NCBI GenBank assembly: GCA_050250665.1
Contig: JBFWOF010000038.1
Coordinates: 1 to 63,724 of the forward strand
Source: JADKFD01 sp050250665
GTDB lineage: Bacteria > Pseudomonadota > Gammaproteobacteria > Xanthomonadales > SZUA-5
Direction: 5' to 3'
Length of the DNA: 63,724 nt
Shown here: piece by piece, positions 44,933 to 54,413 of the stretch
Position numbering within the stretch: the stretch's first letter is position 1
Layout of the letters: every line of letters begins with the position of its first letter
Program-made: the position numbers and the translations under genes
Notes under the pieces: model-generated
The model's database searches: none
The model's input: the letters and a program-made list of their open reading frames with translations, nothing else
Told to the model about the DNA's origin: nothing

Positions 44933-47365
44933 TCAGTTCTGACGCAGAGCCTCCGAGGGCGCCGTCGCCGCGGCCCGGCGCGCTGGCGCGTAGCAGGCCA
45001 TCGCGGCAATCGCCAGCATGATCAGCACTGACTGCAGCAGCACCGGCAGATCGACGGCGCTGACGCCGACGATGACACTGGCCAGAAGCTTGGTCGCCAG
45101 CAGCGCCGGAATCAGGGCCAGGCCCAAACCTATCAGCACCAGTCGCAGTCCGCGCCAGCGTACATTGCGGGCGATCTCCGCCGGCGCCGCGCCCAAGGCC
45201 AGGCGTACGCCGATTTCGCGCATGTTCGCCTGAACGAACTGAGCCAACAGCCCATACAAACCCACCGCCACCAGCACCAGACCGAGTGCACCCAGCGCGG
45301 TCATCAGACTGCTGGCGATGCGTTGCGGCAACAGGGCAATCGCAGCCAGCTCTTCCAGCCTGAACACCTGTGGTGGCGGCAGATTGGGATCCAGGCGCGA
45401 GTACACGGTGCGCAGCGCGGCATTGGCCTGACCCACGCTCAGATCGGTATGCAGCAGCAGGCTCATGCCGGCGCGACGGTATTGACCAAAAGGCAGCAGC
45501 AGATAGCTTTGAGCACTCTCACCCAGGGAGGTGTACTGACCATCTTCGATGACGCCGATGACCTGAATCGGATCACGCTGTTCGTCTGACCCGTAGTCGA
45601 AAGTACGTCCAATGGGATCGGCGTCCTGGAACAACTGCTGGGCCAGCTGGCGATTGATGATCGCCACCTTGGGACTGCCGTAGGTGTCGGCACTGTTGAA
45701 ATCGCGGCCGCGCAGCGACATTCCCATGGTCTGGAAGAATCCCGGACTGACGATATTCGCGACCGGGTAAAGCCCCTCCTCCGGCAAGCCCGGGCCGACG
45801 ATATTGCCGAGCCCCATGGATGACAGGGTCAGCGGAATCACTGCCGCGAGCGCGGCATCATCGACCCCGGGTATCTCGCGTGCGGCCTCCAGCAAGCGGC
45901 CGGCCACCGGAACTGCGCTGTCCACGCCGTAACCCGAGGTTTCCAGATCGAACTCCACCGCCAGCGTCTGCTCCACCCGCATGCCGGGATTGATGCCTTC
46001 CAGCTCCTGCAGAGCTCGCATCAGTGCCCCGCCACTGACCAGCAGCACCAGGGTGGCGGCGATCTGCACGACCGCCAGCACATTGCGGGCGCGAGTTCCG
46101 CGAAAGCGACCCATCTGCCCAGGCAAGGAACTGCGTGCTGCGCGCAGAGCCGGTATCAGTCCACACGCCAGCGTGGTCAAAAGCGCCAGCACCAGCGCAA
46201 AAGCCACCACCCGCTGGTCGGGGCTTACATCGAAATGCAGCGGAATCGGAATGGGCAAGGGAATGGCCAACAACGCCTTCAGACCTGCCCAGGCCAGCGA
46301 CAGGCCGATCACGGTGGCCGGCACGGCCAGCACCAGCGCGTCGATCAGCATCATCGATGCCAACTGAGTCCGGGTAGCGCCCATGGACATCCGTATTGCC
46401 AGCTCGGCGCGACGTTCCTCGGCTCGGGCCAGGGCCAGACCAGCGACATTGATGCACGCGACCACCAGCAAGGTGGCTACCATCAACGAGAGGATGCCGA
46501 CCATGAGCAGAATGCCGGTACGCGCCACCCCCGGAAGCGGCTGCAGTGCCTCGACCCCCAGCTGAAGCCCGAAGCGCTGATCGCCGCCCAATTCCTGACG
46601 CTGGGCGCTGAGACCTTGGGCAATGACATTCAGCTCGTTGCGGGCATCGGCCAGCGTGCGGCCCTCGGCCAGACGACCGCCGGTCAGCAACCAGGTACTG
46701 AGGCGCTGATCGAGAATGGCTTCTCCATCAGCGGGTCGCAGCAGACTGCGGCGAGTCACCGGCAGGAAAAGGTCCGGCGAGATGCCGGCGATATGCCCGC
46801 GAAAGCCGGCTGGGCTGACACCCACCAGCACAAAGGCGGCGCCATTGATGGTGATGGTCTGGCCGATCACATCCGGATTGCTGTCGAACCAGCGCACCCA
46901 GGCCTCGTGACTGATGACGGCGGCCGGCACCTCTCCATCTCGCCGCATGTCCTCGGCCTGCAGCAAACGACCACGCTCCGCTCGCACACCCAGAGCATCG
47001 AAATAGCTGCTGCTGACCATAAAGCCGAAGCTGTTGTTGGCACTGCTGGCGCCGGATACGCGCACCGACAGCGGACTGGGCGCATAGGCATAGACATCGC
47101 GCAGCGATTGCGTCTGCTCGGCCAGATCCTTGAAATCCGGGTAGGAGATGCTGCCCATGCCGCCAGTCCCGGTGCGCTGGATCTCGACCAGCTGGGTATC
47201 GGACTGGATACCCGGCAGCGGCCGCAGCAGACTCATGTTGAGCACCGTGAACAAGGCGGTCAGCGCACCGATCGCCAGCGCCAGCGGCAACACCGCCAAA
47301 GCCAGAATCAGCGGTCGCTGTGCCCATTGACGCGCCGCGTACCAGAGCTGCGGAAACAGGTTCAT
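44933..47365 (-). CDS. Orphan ABC permease, ADOP/MacB-FtsX type (second copy)
   Basis: An 810-residue inner-membrane protein with the same plan as the one at 24114: TM1 (about 20-45, LILALAVLPLALAIGALTAL), a periplasmic core, a TM block with ARAEERRAELAIRMSMGA, a second core, and a C-terminal block with REIGVRLALGAAPAEIARNV. It belongs to the duplicated orphan permease family; no ATPase lies nearby. The start ATG 47365 (MNLFPQLWYAARQWAQRP) is the family-type beginning. The two copies are clearly different in sequence, so they are old paralogues and not a recent duplication. Confidence 0.88.
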   Translation of the reverse strand: MNLFPQLWYAARQWAQRPLILALAVLPLALAIGALTALFTVLNMSLLRPLPGIQSDTQLVEIQRTGTGGMGSISYPDFKDLAEQTQSLRDVYAYAPSPLSVRVSGASSANNSFGFMVSSSYFDALGVRAERGRLLQAEDMRRDGEVPAAVISHEAWVRWFDSNPDVIGQTITINGAAFVLVGVSPAGFRGHIAGISPDLFLPVTRRSLLRPADGEAILDQRLSTWLLTGGRLAEGRTLADARNELNVIAQGLSAQRQELGGDQRFGLQLGVEALQPLPGVARTGILLMVGILSLMVATLLVVACINVAGLALARAEERRAELAIRMSMGATRTQLASMMLIDALVLAVPATVIGLSLAWAGLKALLAIPLPIPIPLHFDVSPDQRVVAFALVLALLTTLACGLIPALRAARSSLPGQMGRFRGTRARNVLAVVQIAATLVLLVSGGALMRALQELEGINPGMRVEQTLAVEFDLETSGYGVDSAVPVAGRLLEAAREIPGVDDAALAAVIPLTLSSMGLGNIVGPGLPEEGLYPVANIVSPGFFQTMGMSLRGRDFNSADTYGSPKVAIINRQLAQQLFQDADPIGRTFDYGSDEQRDPIQVIGVIEDGQYTSLGESAQSYLLLPFGQYRRAGMSLLLHTDLSVGQANAALRTVYSRLDPNLPPPQVFRLEELAAIALLPQRIASSLMTALGALGLVLVAVGLYGLLAQFVQANMREIGVRLALGAAPAEIARNVRWRGLRLVLIGLGLALIPALLATKLLASVIVGVSAVDLPVLLQSVLIMLAIAAMACYAPARRAAATAPSEALRQN

Positions 47366-47400
47366 GGAGTTGCCCAAGCGTGAAGTTGGGTGGCTTGATG

Positions 47401-47708
47401 CATGTCGCGTGCCAGGCACGGGGCACGGGAGCGCGAGGTGCGAGGGTGTCATTACAAGCGGCGTGTGTCGGCCCGACACCGCCTGCAGACCATGAACCAC
47501 CAGCGCGTGTAGGAGCGACCTCGCGTCGCGACCGGCAGGCCGCAGATCCGCAGCAGTGGTCGCGCCACAAGGGCGCTCCTACAGGCAAACGAATCCCTGG
47601 AGAGCGCGGCGTCGTTATCCAGGCCCCTGGTCGCGCTCTTGTAGGTCCAGACTTGTCTGGACGCTTTTGCGCAACAAGCAAGGAGCGTCCAGACAAGTCT
47701 GGACCCAC
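47401..47708. repeat. Repeat cluster upstream of the P-type ATPase
   Basis: Bases about 47414-47426 are a short GGGGCAC stretch. A GTAGGAGCGACC...GTCGCGACCG copy (47508-47534) faces a diverged reverse copy (47560-47583). At 47641-47708 there is an inverted pair of GTAGGTCCAGAC hairpins. The gap of 490 bp between the divergent permease and ATPase genes shows nothing else that I can name. Confidence 0.8.
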
Positions 47709-47857
47709 GCGAGCGCGGCCTCGTGCCCTCTTGGCCTGGTGCCCTCCCCCAGCCACCGCGTCCGAAACCGTACATCGGCCCGCGCCAGCGGACACCCCGG
47801 CACCGCCATTGACCGGCATCAGCGCCGAGCGCGACGCAACACGCTAGGCTTCACCCC

Positions 47858-50434
47858 ATGAATCAACCCGAAGCACCGAACACCCCCGGTTCCGGCCTCA
47901 GTAGCCGCCAGGCGCAGCAATTGCTGGAGCGTGTCGGTTTCAACGAGTTGCCCAAGCCACCCCGACGCAGCGTGCTGGGCATTGTCATTGGCGTGCTCTC
48001 GGAACCGATGTTCCTGCTGCTGGTGGTCGCGGCACTGGTTTATCTGGCCATCGGCGACCCGCGCGAGAGTCTGCTGCTGGGCGCATTTGCGGTCATGACC
48101 GTGGGTCTGGTGGTGGTCCAGGAAGCGCGCAGCGAGCATGCGCTGGAGGCGTTGCAGGCGCTCGGGGCGCCGACCGCGGCGGTGATGCGCGATGGTCAGA
48201 TGCTGCGCATTCCGGCGCGTGAGGTGGTACCCGGGGATCTGCTGCTGGCTGGCGAGGGCGAGCGTATTGCGGCTGATGGCTGGATCGTGCGTGCCGAAGA
48301 CCTGAACGTGGACGAGTCGCTGCTCACCGGCGAATCGGTGCCGGTCGGCAAGCGCGCCCGCACCAATCAGGATGGGGCGCAGATTCCGGCACCCGGGGGT
48401 GATCAGCAACCCTATGCCTACGCCGGCTCGCTGTTGGTCCGCGGCCACGCCCAGATCGTCGTAGCGCAAACCGGGGTGCGCACCGCCGCCGGTCAGATCG
48501 GTGTGTCACTGGCCACCATCAGCACCGAGCAGACCCTGCTGCAGCGCTCCATCGGGCGTCTGGTGCGCTGGTTCGGGCTGGTGGCGCTGCTGGTGAGCGT
48601 GACGGTGGTGCTGGGCTATGGCTTGATCCGTGGCGACTGGGTCCAGGGCCTGCTGTCCAGCATCGCCCTGGCCATGGCCATGCTGCCTGAGGAGTTTCCG
48701 ATGGCGCTGGCGGTGTTTCTGGCCCTGGGCGCCTGGCGCATGGCCAAGGTCAAGGTGCTGGTGCGGCGCCCGGCCATGATCGAGACGCTGGGCGCAGCCA
48801 CCGTGCTCTGCGTGGACAAGACCGGCACACTCACCGAGAACCGCATGCGCCTGCACACCCTGGCCGCCGCAGGCGCCGAGCCGCTGGAACTGCGCGGCGA
48901 CGAAACCAGCCTGCCGGAAGCGGTGCACCGGCTGCTCGAATATGCGCTGCTGGCCAGCAAACGCCAGGCTCACGACCCCATGGACAGCGCGGTCGGTACG
49001 GTAGCGCAAGCCACGCTACAGGCCAGCGAACATCTGCACAGCGATTGGCCGCTGGAGCGCGAATATGGCCTCAGCAGCGAACTGCCGGCCATCTCCAGGG
49101 CCTGGACCTTGCCCGAGGGTCGTCGCGAACTGGCGAGCAAGGGTGCCCCGGAAGCGGTGCTGAGTCTGTGCGGGCTGGATGCGGCCAGGCGTGCCCGGAT
49201 ACTGGACCAGGTGCAGATGCTGGCCGCGCAGGGACTGCGGGTACTGGCCGTTGCGAGCGGTCAGGCGCCCGCCGGCGAACTGCCGACTACAGCCCAGGGC
49301 CTGAGTCTTTGTTTCGAGGGCCTGATCGCCTTCGTCGACCCGCTGCGTGCGTCCGCTCCGGCGGCGGTCAGCAAGGCCCGCGCCGCCGGTCTGGAAGTGA
49401 TCATGATCACCGGCGATTACCCGTCCACAGCGCTCGCCATCGCCGCTGAAGCCGGCATCGATGTGCGCGCCGGCGCCTTGTCCGGTCCGCAAATCAACGA
49501 ACTCGACGATGCTGCCCTGAAGACCGCGATCGCGCGCACCCGGGTCTATGCCCGCATTCGCCCGGAGCAGAAGCTGCGTCTGGTGCAGGCACTCAAGGCC
49601 AGTGGCGAAGTAGTGGCGATGACCGGCGACGGGGTCAATGACGCCCCGGCGCTCAAGGCCGCGCATATCGGCCTGGCCATGGGCGGGCGCGGCACCGACG
49701 TCGCCCGCGAAGCGGCCGGTATCGTGCTGCTCGACGATGACTTCGGGCGCATCGTCGATGGCGTGCGTCTGGGCCGGCGCATCTTCGAGAATCTGCGCAA
49801 GGTATTGATTTATATCGCCGCCATCCATGTACCGGTGGCGACGCTGGCGCTGGCACCGCTGCTGCTGGGCATGCCGCCAATGATCCTGCCGCTGCACGTG
49901 GTACTGGTCGAGATGGTGGTCGATCCGATCTGCTCGATCGCCTTCGAGAATCAGCCGGAGAGCCCGGGATTGATGCAACGCGGGCCGCGACGCAGTGACG
50001 AACCGCTGATCGGCATGCGCCAGCTGCTGCTCGGACTGGGATTCGGCTTCTGTCTGTTCATCGGCTGCTTTGCGCTGTATGCGTGGGCCAATGCCGCCGG
50101 CCTCGGCGAGAACATCGCCCGCACGCTGGCCTTCGTCGCGCTCACGGTCAGCAATCTGATGCTGGTGCGGGTGATCGCCAGCAACAGCTCAGCCTTCAGC
50201 GGCCTGTTCGGGCCCGGCCAGCGACCTTTCTGGATTATTGCCCTGGTGGTCACCAGCGTGGTGACCCTGTGCATCGAGATACCGACCCTGGCCGAGATCT
50301 TCCGTTTCGAAAACCCCGGCGCGCCCATGCTGCTGGCCGTGATTGCAGGCACCCTGATCTACATGCTGCTGCTGGATGCGCTCAAGTGGCTGCCGCCGGT
50401 ACGGCGGATTCTGGCCGTCGCCTCGCGGGAGTAA
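47858..50434 (+). CDS. Cation-translocating P-type ATPase
   Basis: An 858-residue inner-membrane pump. An N-terminal cation-ATPase domain is followed by the TGES actuator motif (about 157), M4 with LPEEFPMAL, the phosphorylation site D320 in DKTGTLT, the nucleotide-domain ASKGAPEAV, the hinge MTGDGVNDAPALK and six C-terminal membrane segments including VEMVVDPICSIAFENQPES. It groups with Ca/Mg-type (P2/P3A-like) pumps, but PEEFP in place of PEGLP marks a separate bacterial subgroup, so the ion is uncertain. No metal-binding cysteine domain is present, which argues against copper or zinc. No regulator is adjacent. Confidence 0.92.
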   Translation: MNQPEAPNTPGSGLSSRQAQQLLERVGFNELPKPPRRSVLGIVIGVLSEPMFLLLVVAALVYLAIGDPRESLLLGAFAVMTVGLVVVQEARSEHALEALQALGAPTAAVMRDGQMLRIPAREVVPGDLLLAGEGERIAADGWIVRAEDLNVDESLLTGESVPVGKRARTNQDGAQIPAPGGDQQPYAYAGSLLVRGHAQIVVAQTGVRTAAGQIGVSLATISTEQTLLQRSIGRLVRWFGLVALLVSVTVVLGYGLIRGDWVQGLLSSIALAMAMLPEEFPMALAVFLALGAWRMAKVKVLVRRPAMIETLGAATVLCVDKTGTLTENRMRLHTLAAAGAEPLELRGDETSLPEAVHRLLEYALLASKRQAHDPMDSAVGTVAQATLQASEHLHSDWPLEREYGLSSELPAISRAWTLPEGRRELASKGAPEAVLSLCGLDAARRARILDQVQMLAAQGLRVLAVASGQAPAGELPTTAQGLSLCFEGLIAFVDPLRASAPAAVSKARAAGLEVIMITGDYPSTALAIAAEAGIDVRAGALSGPQINELDDAALKTAIARTRVYARIRPEQKLRLVQALKASGEVVAMTGDGVNDAPALKAAHIGLAMGGRGTDVAREAAGIVLLDDDFGRIVDGVRLGRRIFENLRKVLIYIAAIHVPVATLALAPLLLGMPPMILPLHVVLVEMVVDPICSIAFENQPESPGLMQRGPRRSDEPLIGMRQLLLGLGFGFCLFIGCFALYAWANAAGLGENIARTLAFVALTVSNLMLVRVIASNSSAFSGLFGPGQRPFWIIALVVTSVVTLCIEIPTLAEIFRFENPGAPMLLAVIAGTLIYMLLLDALKWLPPVRRILAVASRE

Positions 50435-50502
50435 AGGAGGCGGCAGTAGTGCGGCTCCGGCGCGCGCGGAGTTGAGTGAGCGCAACGCCAGCTTCGTTCA
50501 CC

Positions 50503-50804
50503 GGTAGGAGCGCCCTTGCGGCGCGACCGTGGCTGCGGACGTGCGGCTTGCCGGTCGCGACGCGAGGTCGCTCCTACAGGCAATCTGCTGATTCACGGCC
50601 CATGGGCAGTTTCGGGACGGGACTGGTGACTCTCCAAGAACCCATGTCGTAAGTTGTTGACGCGTCATTGCGAGGAGCGCAGCGACGAAGCAATCCAGGA
50701 TAGCGCCGCATGCCCCTGGATTGCTTCCCCCGGATCAAGTCCGGGGTCGCAATGACGCCGGGGGTTCACGGCCCATGGGCAGTTTCGGGACGGGACTGGT
50801 GACT
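50503..50804. repeat. Composite repeats downstream of the ATPase
   Basis: Bases 50503-50579 are an inverted pair of REP copies (GTAGGAGCGCCC... and ...GGTCGCTCCTAC). Bases 50595-50633 and 50766-50804 are two near-identical copies of CACGGCCCATGGGCAGTTTC and its continuation GGGACGGGACTGGTGACTC. They frame the palindromic repeat at 50662-50758 (GCGTCATTGCGAGG ... CGCAATGACGC). The same combination, reversed, lies at 5459-5594. Confidence 0.85.
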
Positions 50805-50845
50805 CGCAATGACGCTCTACCCTCTCTGCCCTCTCGCCCACGCAT

Positions 50846-52732
50846 TCACCGCAGCCAACGCCGGTCAATGACGGTACTTGCGCCATCTTTGGGCACGACC
50901 TCGATGCGCAATTCACCGGCTGCCCGGGCCGGATCCACAGGGCCGCGATATGCGATGCCATTGGCGCCGATGCCCTGACCGAAAATTCCGGACAGCTCGG
51001 CACGCGCAGACAGCTCCAGGGCTTGTCTGCTGCCATCGGCGTAGATCGCGTCCACGCGTTCGATGCCACGCGGATCCATGGCCCAGCCTCGCAACTCGCT
51101 GGCCGCGGCGGCGGACTCCGTCGCCGGCTGCTCCAGCACGCCGAAGGCCAGAGCCTGAGCGCCGACCCAGGATTGCAGGGCCAGCCACGGCAGCCCGAAT
51201 GCCAAGCCCAGCAGCAACAGACCCGGCAGCGCCGCTGCACGATCGCGCCAGATGCGCGCAATGATGCTCGCCATCACCAGCGCCAGCGCCACCAGCGCCG
51301 CATTGGCCGCCAGATGCAGATGCCGCGCCAGTTCGCTGTAGCCATCGCCCACCAGCGAGGAAGCCCAGCCCAGCAGCACGATCAGCAGCAGCTGCGGCCA
51401 CAACCACAAAGCGGCAAGACCAGACGAATCGGCATCGGCATCGTGTTCCGAAGGTAGCGGCTGGGCGCCTGATTTCCGCAGGCCCGGAGCGCGCGGCAAC
51501 ATCAGCAAGACCAGCAGCAGCGGCATCGCCCAGAACAGCAGCAAAGGTGCAAAGGGCAGCCGCGAGATGCCATCCGCCAGGCTCGCTCCAAGTCCCAGAG
51601 GCCCTGCCGGCATGCGCTGAAACTCGGCGCCGGCGACTTCGCCCAGATAGCTCGGCCGCCATTGCCCCGACAACGCCACACCGCGCCCGACCAGGCGCGC
51701 CAGGGCCGCGGGTTCGGCCGCCAGCTGCAGCGCCCAGGCCAGGCGCGAGAGCTTGAAGGCCTGCGGACATTCCAACCGGGCATCACGACCGCGCTGCAGA
51801 TACCAGGTGCTGTGGACCAGTTCGACACAGGCCGGCGGCAACTGCAATCGGGTCACGAACTCGGCAGGATCGGCGGCGGCCGGCAAGGCCGCGCCGAAGA
51901 AACTGTTCCAGCGATTGGCATCGGCGATGGTCTGGTACCGGCCCTGCAGGCTGAGCTGCAGGGCCAGGGCCGGAATCAGCAGCAACAGCGGCCAAGCAAT
52001 CAGGCGCGCGATCGGCCAGCGCTGGGTGCGCCCGAGCACGCCCAGCCAGCCCAGCAGCAGCAGTGGGATCAAGGCATGCTGGAAGCGCGACAGCGCCAGC
52101 GCTGCAAGCACCAGCCCCCAGAACAACAGCGCAGCGACCGAGGGTGTACGCCCCGACAGCAACCAGAGCAAGGGCAGCATCAAGGCCAGATAGGCGCTGA
52201 GCAGGGCCGCGAATTCGGTATAGAAACCGGCCAGGTACAGGCTGTCGAAGGGATCTACCAGGACCAGCGCCGCCACCCAGGCATGGATCAGGCGCAAGGA
52301 AGGCCAGGCACGCAATCCCCGGTCGACGGCAGCCAGCGCCAGCAGCAGCAACATGGCCTTGGTCCAGCCCACCAGCCACAGCGGCATGCTGCCTGGCTGG
52401 CCGATGCCCAGCGTATCGCCGAGCCGGTCCAGACCCACGGCCAGACCGGCGATCAGCACTTCGGTGCCGAACAGACAACTCGGATCGCGCGGCGCATCGG
52501 TCCGGTAGCGGCTGACCGGCGCCTGCGGCGTAGCGGCGCCGGGCGCGGCATCGACCAGCGGCTGCAGTCCCAGGCAGCCGGTATTGCGTAACATGTCGAA
52601 CTGATTGGCGAATCCAGCCAGTGGTTGCTGGGTCAGCACAAAACCCAGACGGGCGCACAGCACCAACACTGCCAACCACCATAGCCAACGCTGCATCGGC
52701 GCAAACCTGCCTGCGGTGCTGGCGGCCGACAT
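50846..52732 (-). CDS. Polytopic membrane protein of unknown function with C-terminal beta domain
   Basis: About 628 residues with roughly eleven hydrophobic segments between residues 13 and 530, and a soluble C-terminal domain of about 90 residues starting LRGWAMDPRGIERVDAIYADG, an Ig-like pattern. A long loop between TM segments has cysteines (PPACVELVHSTWYLQRG, RLECPQAF) and probably faces the periplasm. The general shape recalls polyprenyl-dependent glycosyltransferases, but no catalytic motif is visible, so no function is assigned. It starts with ATG 52732, directly at the stop of the UbiA gene (TGA-TTG-ATG), so the two are translationally coupled. ATG 52696 is an alternative start. Confidence 0.75.
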   Translation of the reverse strand: MSAASTAGRFAPMQRWLWWLAVLVLCARLGFVLTQQPLAGFANQFDMLRNTGCLGLQPLVDAAPGAATPQAPVSRYRTDAPRDPSCLFGTEVLIAGLAVGLDRLGDTLGIGQPGSMPLWLVGWTKAMLLLLALAAVDRGLRAWPSLRLIHAWVAALVLVDPFDSLYLAGFYTEFAALLSAYLALMLPLLWLLSGRTPSVAALLFWGLVLAALALSRFQHALIPLLLLGWLGVLGRTQRWPIARLIAWPLLLLIPALALQLSLQGRYQTIADANRWNSFFGAALPAAADPAEFVTRLQLPPACVELVHSTWYLQRGRDARLECPQAFKLSRLAWALQLAAEPAALARLVGRGVALSGQWRPSYLGEVAGAEFQRMPAGPLGLGASLADGISRLPFAPLLLFWAMPLLLVLLMLPRAPGLRKSGAQPLPSEHDADADSSGLAALWLWPQLLLIVLLGWASSLVGDGYSELARHLHLAANAALVALALVMASIIARIWRDRAAALPGLLLLGLAFGLPWLALQSWVGAQALAFGVLEQPATESAAAASELRGWAMDPRGIERVDAIYADGSRQALELSARAELSGIFGQGIGANGIAYRGPVDPARAAGELRIEVVPKDGASTVIDRRWLR

Positions 52733-52735
52733 CAA

Positions 52736-53596
52736 TCAGGACGCCAACCAGACGCAGGCCAGCAGCGCCAGACCCGCGAGCCAGCTGCCACCGTCACGCA
52801 GCGCATACAGCACCGGATCGCCCGGCAACTGGCCGCGGTGGGCCAGCGTCCACATCCGCGCCAGCCAGGTCAGCAGTATCGGACCCAGCGCCCAGAGCAC
52901 CGCCGGCCGGCCGTACAGCGTGGTCACGTCTCCGGCATTGACGTACAAGGCCAGAACCACCGTCGCCGCGACGGCGGCAGCCGCACCAAAGGCCAGCACG
53001 ATGGCGCTGTCGGCGCGCAGATAGGCGCGCCCCGGCAACTGCTCGTAGACGCAGCGGGTGAGCTCGGCATAGCGCTTCAGCGCCGCCAGACTGAGGAACA
53101 CGAACAGCGAGAATCCGACCAGCCAGGGACTGGGCTCGATGCTGGCCGCCAACGCGCCGGCAATGACCCGCAGCGCATACAAACCAGCCAGCAGGGTCAC
53201 GTCCAGCCACAAGGTTCGCTTGATGCCGAGGTTGTAGAGCAGCGCGCCACTGGCATAGGCGGCCAGGGACCATTGCGCCGGCAGCGGCAGACGCCAGGCC
53301 AGCGCCAGGGCTGCCGCGAGCAGCACCGGAATCAGCGCCAGGGCCAGCCGCAACGGCACGGTACCGGCTGCCAGAGGACGCTCACGTTTTTCCGGGTCGA
53401 GTCGGTCACTGCCGACATCGAGGGCGTCGTTGAGGATGTAGACCGCGCTGGCGACCAGCGACAGCGCGGCAAACATCGTCCCGGCCGCCTGCCAGGCCGC
53501 AGCATCGCTCCAGCGGTGCGCCGCCAGCAGGCCGACAAAGGCCAGCGCATTCTTGGCCCACTGATGCGGGCGTAGTAATTTGAGGAACGGTGACAT
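52736..53596 (-). CDS. UbiA-family prenyltransferase, decaprenyl-phosphate phosphoribosyltransferase-like
   Basis: A 286-residue inner-membrane protein with about nine TM segments. The first aspartate motif is N56-D57-x2-D60-x3-D64, followed by DPEKRERPLAAG. This arrangement (D-P-x-K-x-x-R-P) is typical of the subgroup that transfers phosphoribose to polyprenyl phosphate, and less so of UbiA or HemeO synthases. No HAD phosphatase domain is fused or adjacent. The start ATG 53596 gives MSPFLKLLRPHQWAKNALAF. Together with the coupled polytopic gene downstream it may make and use a lipid-linked pentose; that is inference. Confidence 0.82.
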   Translation of the reverse strand: MSPFLKLLRPHQWAKNALAFVGLLAAHRWSDAAAWQAAGTMFAALSLVASAVYILNDALDVGSDRLDPEKRERPLAAGTVPLRLALALIPVLLAAALALAWRLPLPAQWSLAAYASGALLYNLGIKRTLWLDVTLLAGLYALRVIAGALAASIEPSPWLVGFSLFVFLSLAALKRYAELTRCVYEQLPGRAYLRADSAIVLAFGAAAAVAATVVLALYVNAGDVTTLYGRPAVLWALGPILLTWLARMWTLAHRGQLPGDPVLYALRDGGSWLAGLALLACVWLAS

Positions 53597-53680
53597 GGAA
53601 GCGATTATGCCGTGCGCCCCTCGACTGCCGCGCCCCCCTGCGGCAACATCCACATACATGACCCAGACTCGGAGAGCGCC

Positions 53681-53920
53681 ATGATCGACATCACCGATCG
53701 CGACACCGGCACCTTGATCACCCAGATCTCCGAGGAGCAGCTGGCCTTGCTGATCCAGGAACTGGAAGAAGAGAGCAGTGACGATCAGGATTACTACATC
53801 GACATGGGCACCCTGAGCCTGCTCGGTGCCGCTGGCATGGACAAGGAATTCCTGCACACGCTGGGCGCCGCGCTCGGCGAGCGCGAAGGCATGGAAATCG
53901 TCTGGAGGCGCCGCCCATGA
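53681..53920 (+). CDS. Small conserved acidic protein
   Basis: 79 residues, rich in Asp and Glu (QELEEESSDDQDYYIDMGTL). It belongs to a small, widely conserved family of unknown role whose members share EESxxDQDYYI and a C-terminal REGMEIxW; some databases label it, without good reason, galactosyldiacylglycerol synthase. GGAGA lies 6 bp ahead of ATG 53681. Its stop overlaps the start of the next gene by four bases (ATGA at 53917-53920), so the two are translationally coupled. Confidence 0.82.
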   Translation: MIDITDRDTGTLITQISEEQLALLIQELEEESSDDQDYYIDMGTLSLLGAAGMDKEFLHTLGAALGEREGMEIVWRRRP

Positions 53921-54405
53921 GGGCAGTCTCAGGCCTCGTCCTGGTTGGAATTGCCACCCTGTTGACCTTCGGCACTGCCGCGCCGGCCCGTGCCGGCGCT
54001 CCCAGCGGCTGTGACGACATTTCCGCAATCGCGCCGTTCACGCAGTTCCGCTACACCCAGATCCAGAGCATCTTCGACACTCTGACCGATCCGAAGAATC
54101 CATTCTCCCAGCTCTGTAGCAGTTGCCACCCCGGCGATGTCGGCGCCGCCGGTCTGGGATTGGGGGACGGCTTCAGTTATGCCAATCTGGTCGGCGTCGC
54201 CAGCGCCCAGAATCCGATGATCCTGCGGGTGTCGCCCGGCAATCCGCTGAGCAGCCTGCTGTTCCAGAAGATCAATTGCGATGTACCCGAAGTGGGCGGC
54301 CGGATGCCGCCGGGCGGCATGATCTCCACCACCCAGCAGGCTTTCTTCTACGACTGGATTCGACTGGGCGCGCCGCTGTCGCGACTGGGATTCGAAGACC
54401 GCTGA
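53917..54405 (+). CDS. Exported c-type haem protein
   Basis: 162 residues with a signal peptide (about 1-26, ending APARAG) and one haem-attachment site, C67-S-S-C70-H71, in LCSSCHPGD. Methionines in RMPPGGM (a common axial ligand context) and a short mature chain fit a small periplasmic cytochrome c-like domain. It sits in a tight unit: start overlapping the acidic protein gene, stop 8 bp before the MDR reductase. The chain ends SRLGFEDR, which loosely recalls the DGFE ending of the large secreted proteins but may be chance. Confidence 0.8.
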   Translation: MRAVSGLVLVGIATLLTFGTAAPARAGAPSGCDDISAIAPFTQFRYTQIQSIFDTLTDPKNPFSQLCSSCHPGDVGAAGLGLGDGFSYANLVGVASAQNPMILRVSPGNPLSSLLFQKINCDVPEVGGRMPPGGMISTTQQAFFYDWIRLGAPLSRLGFEDR

Positions 54406-54413
54406 ACCTGGCC

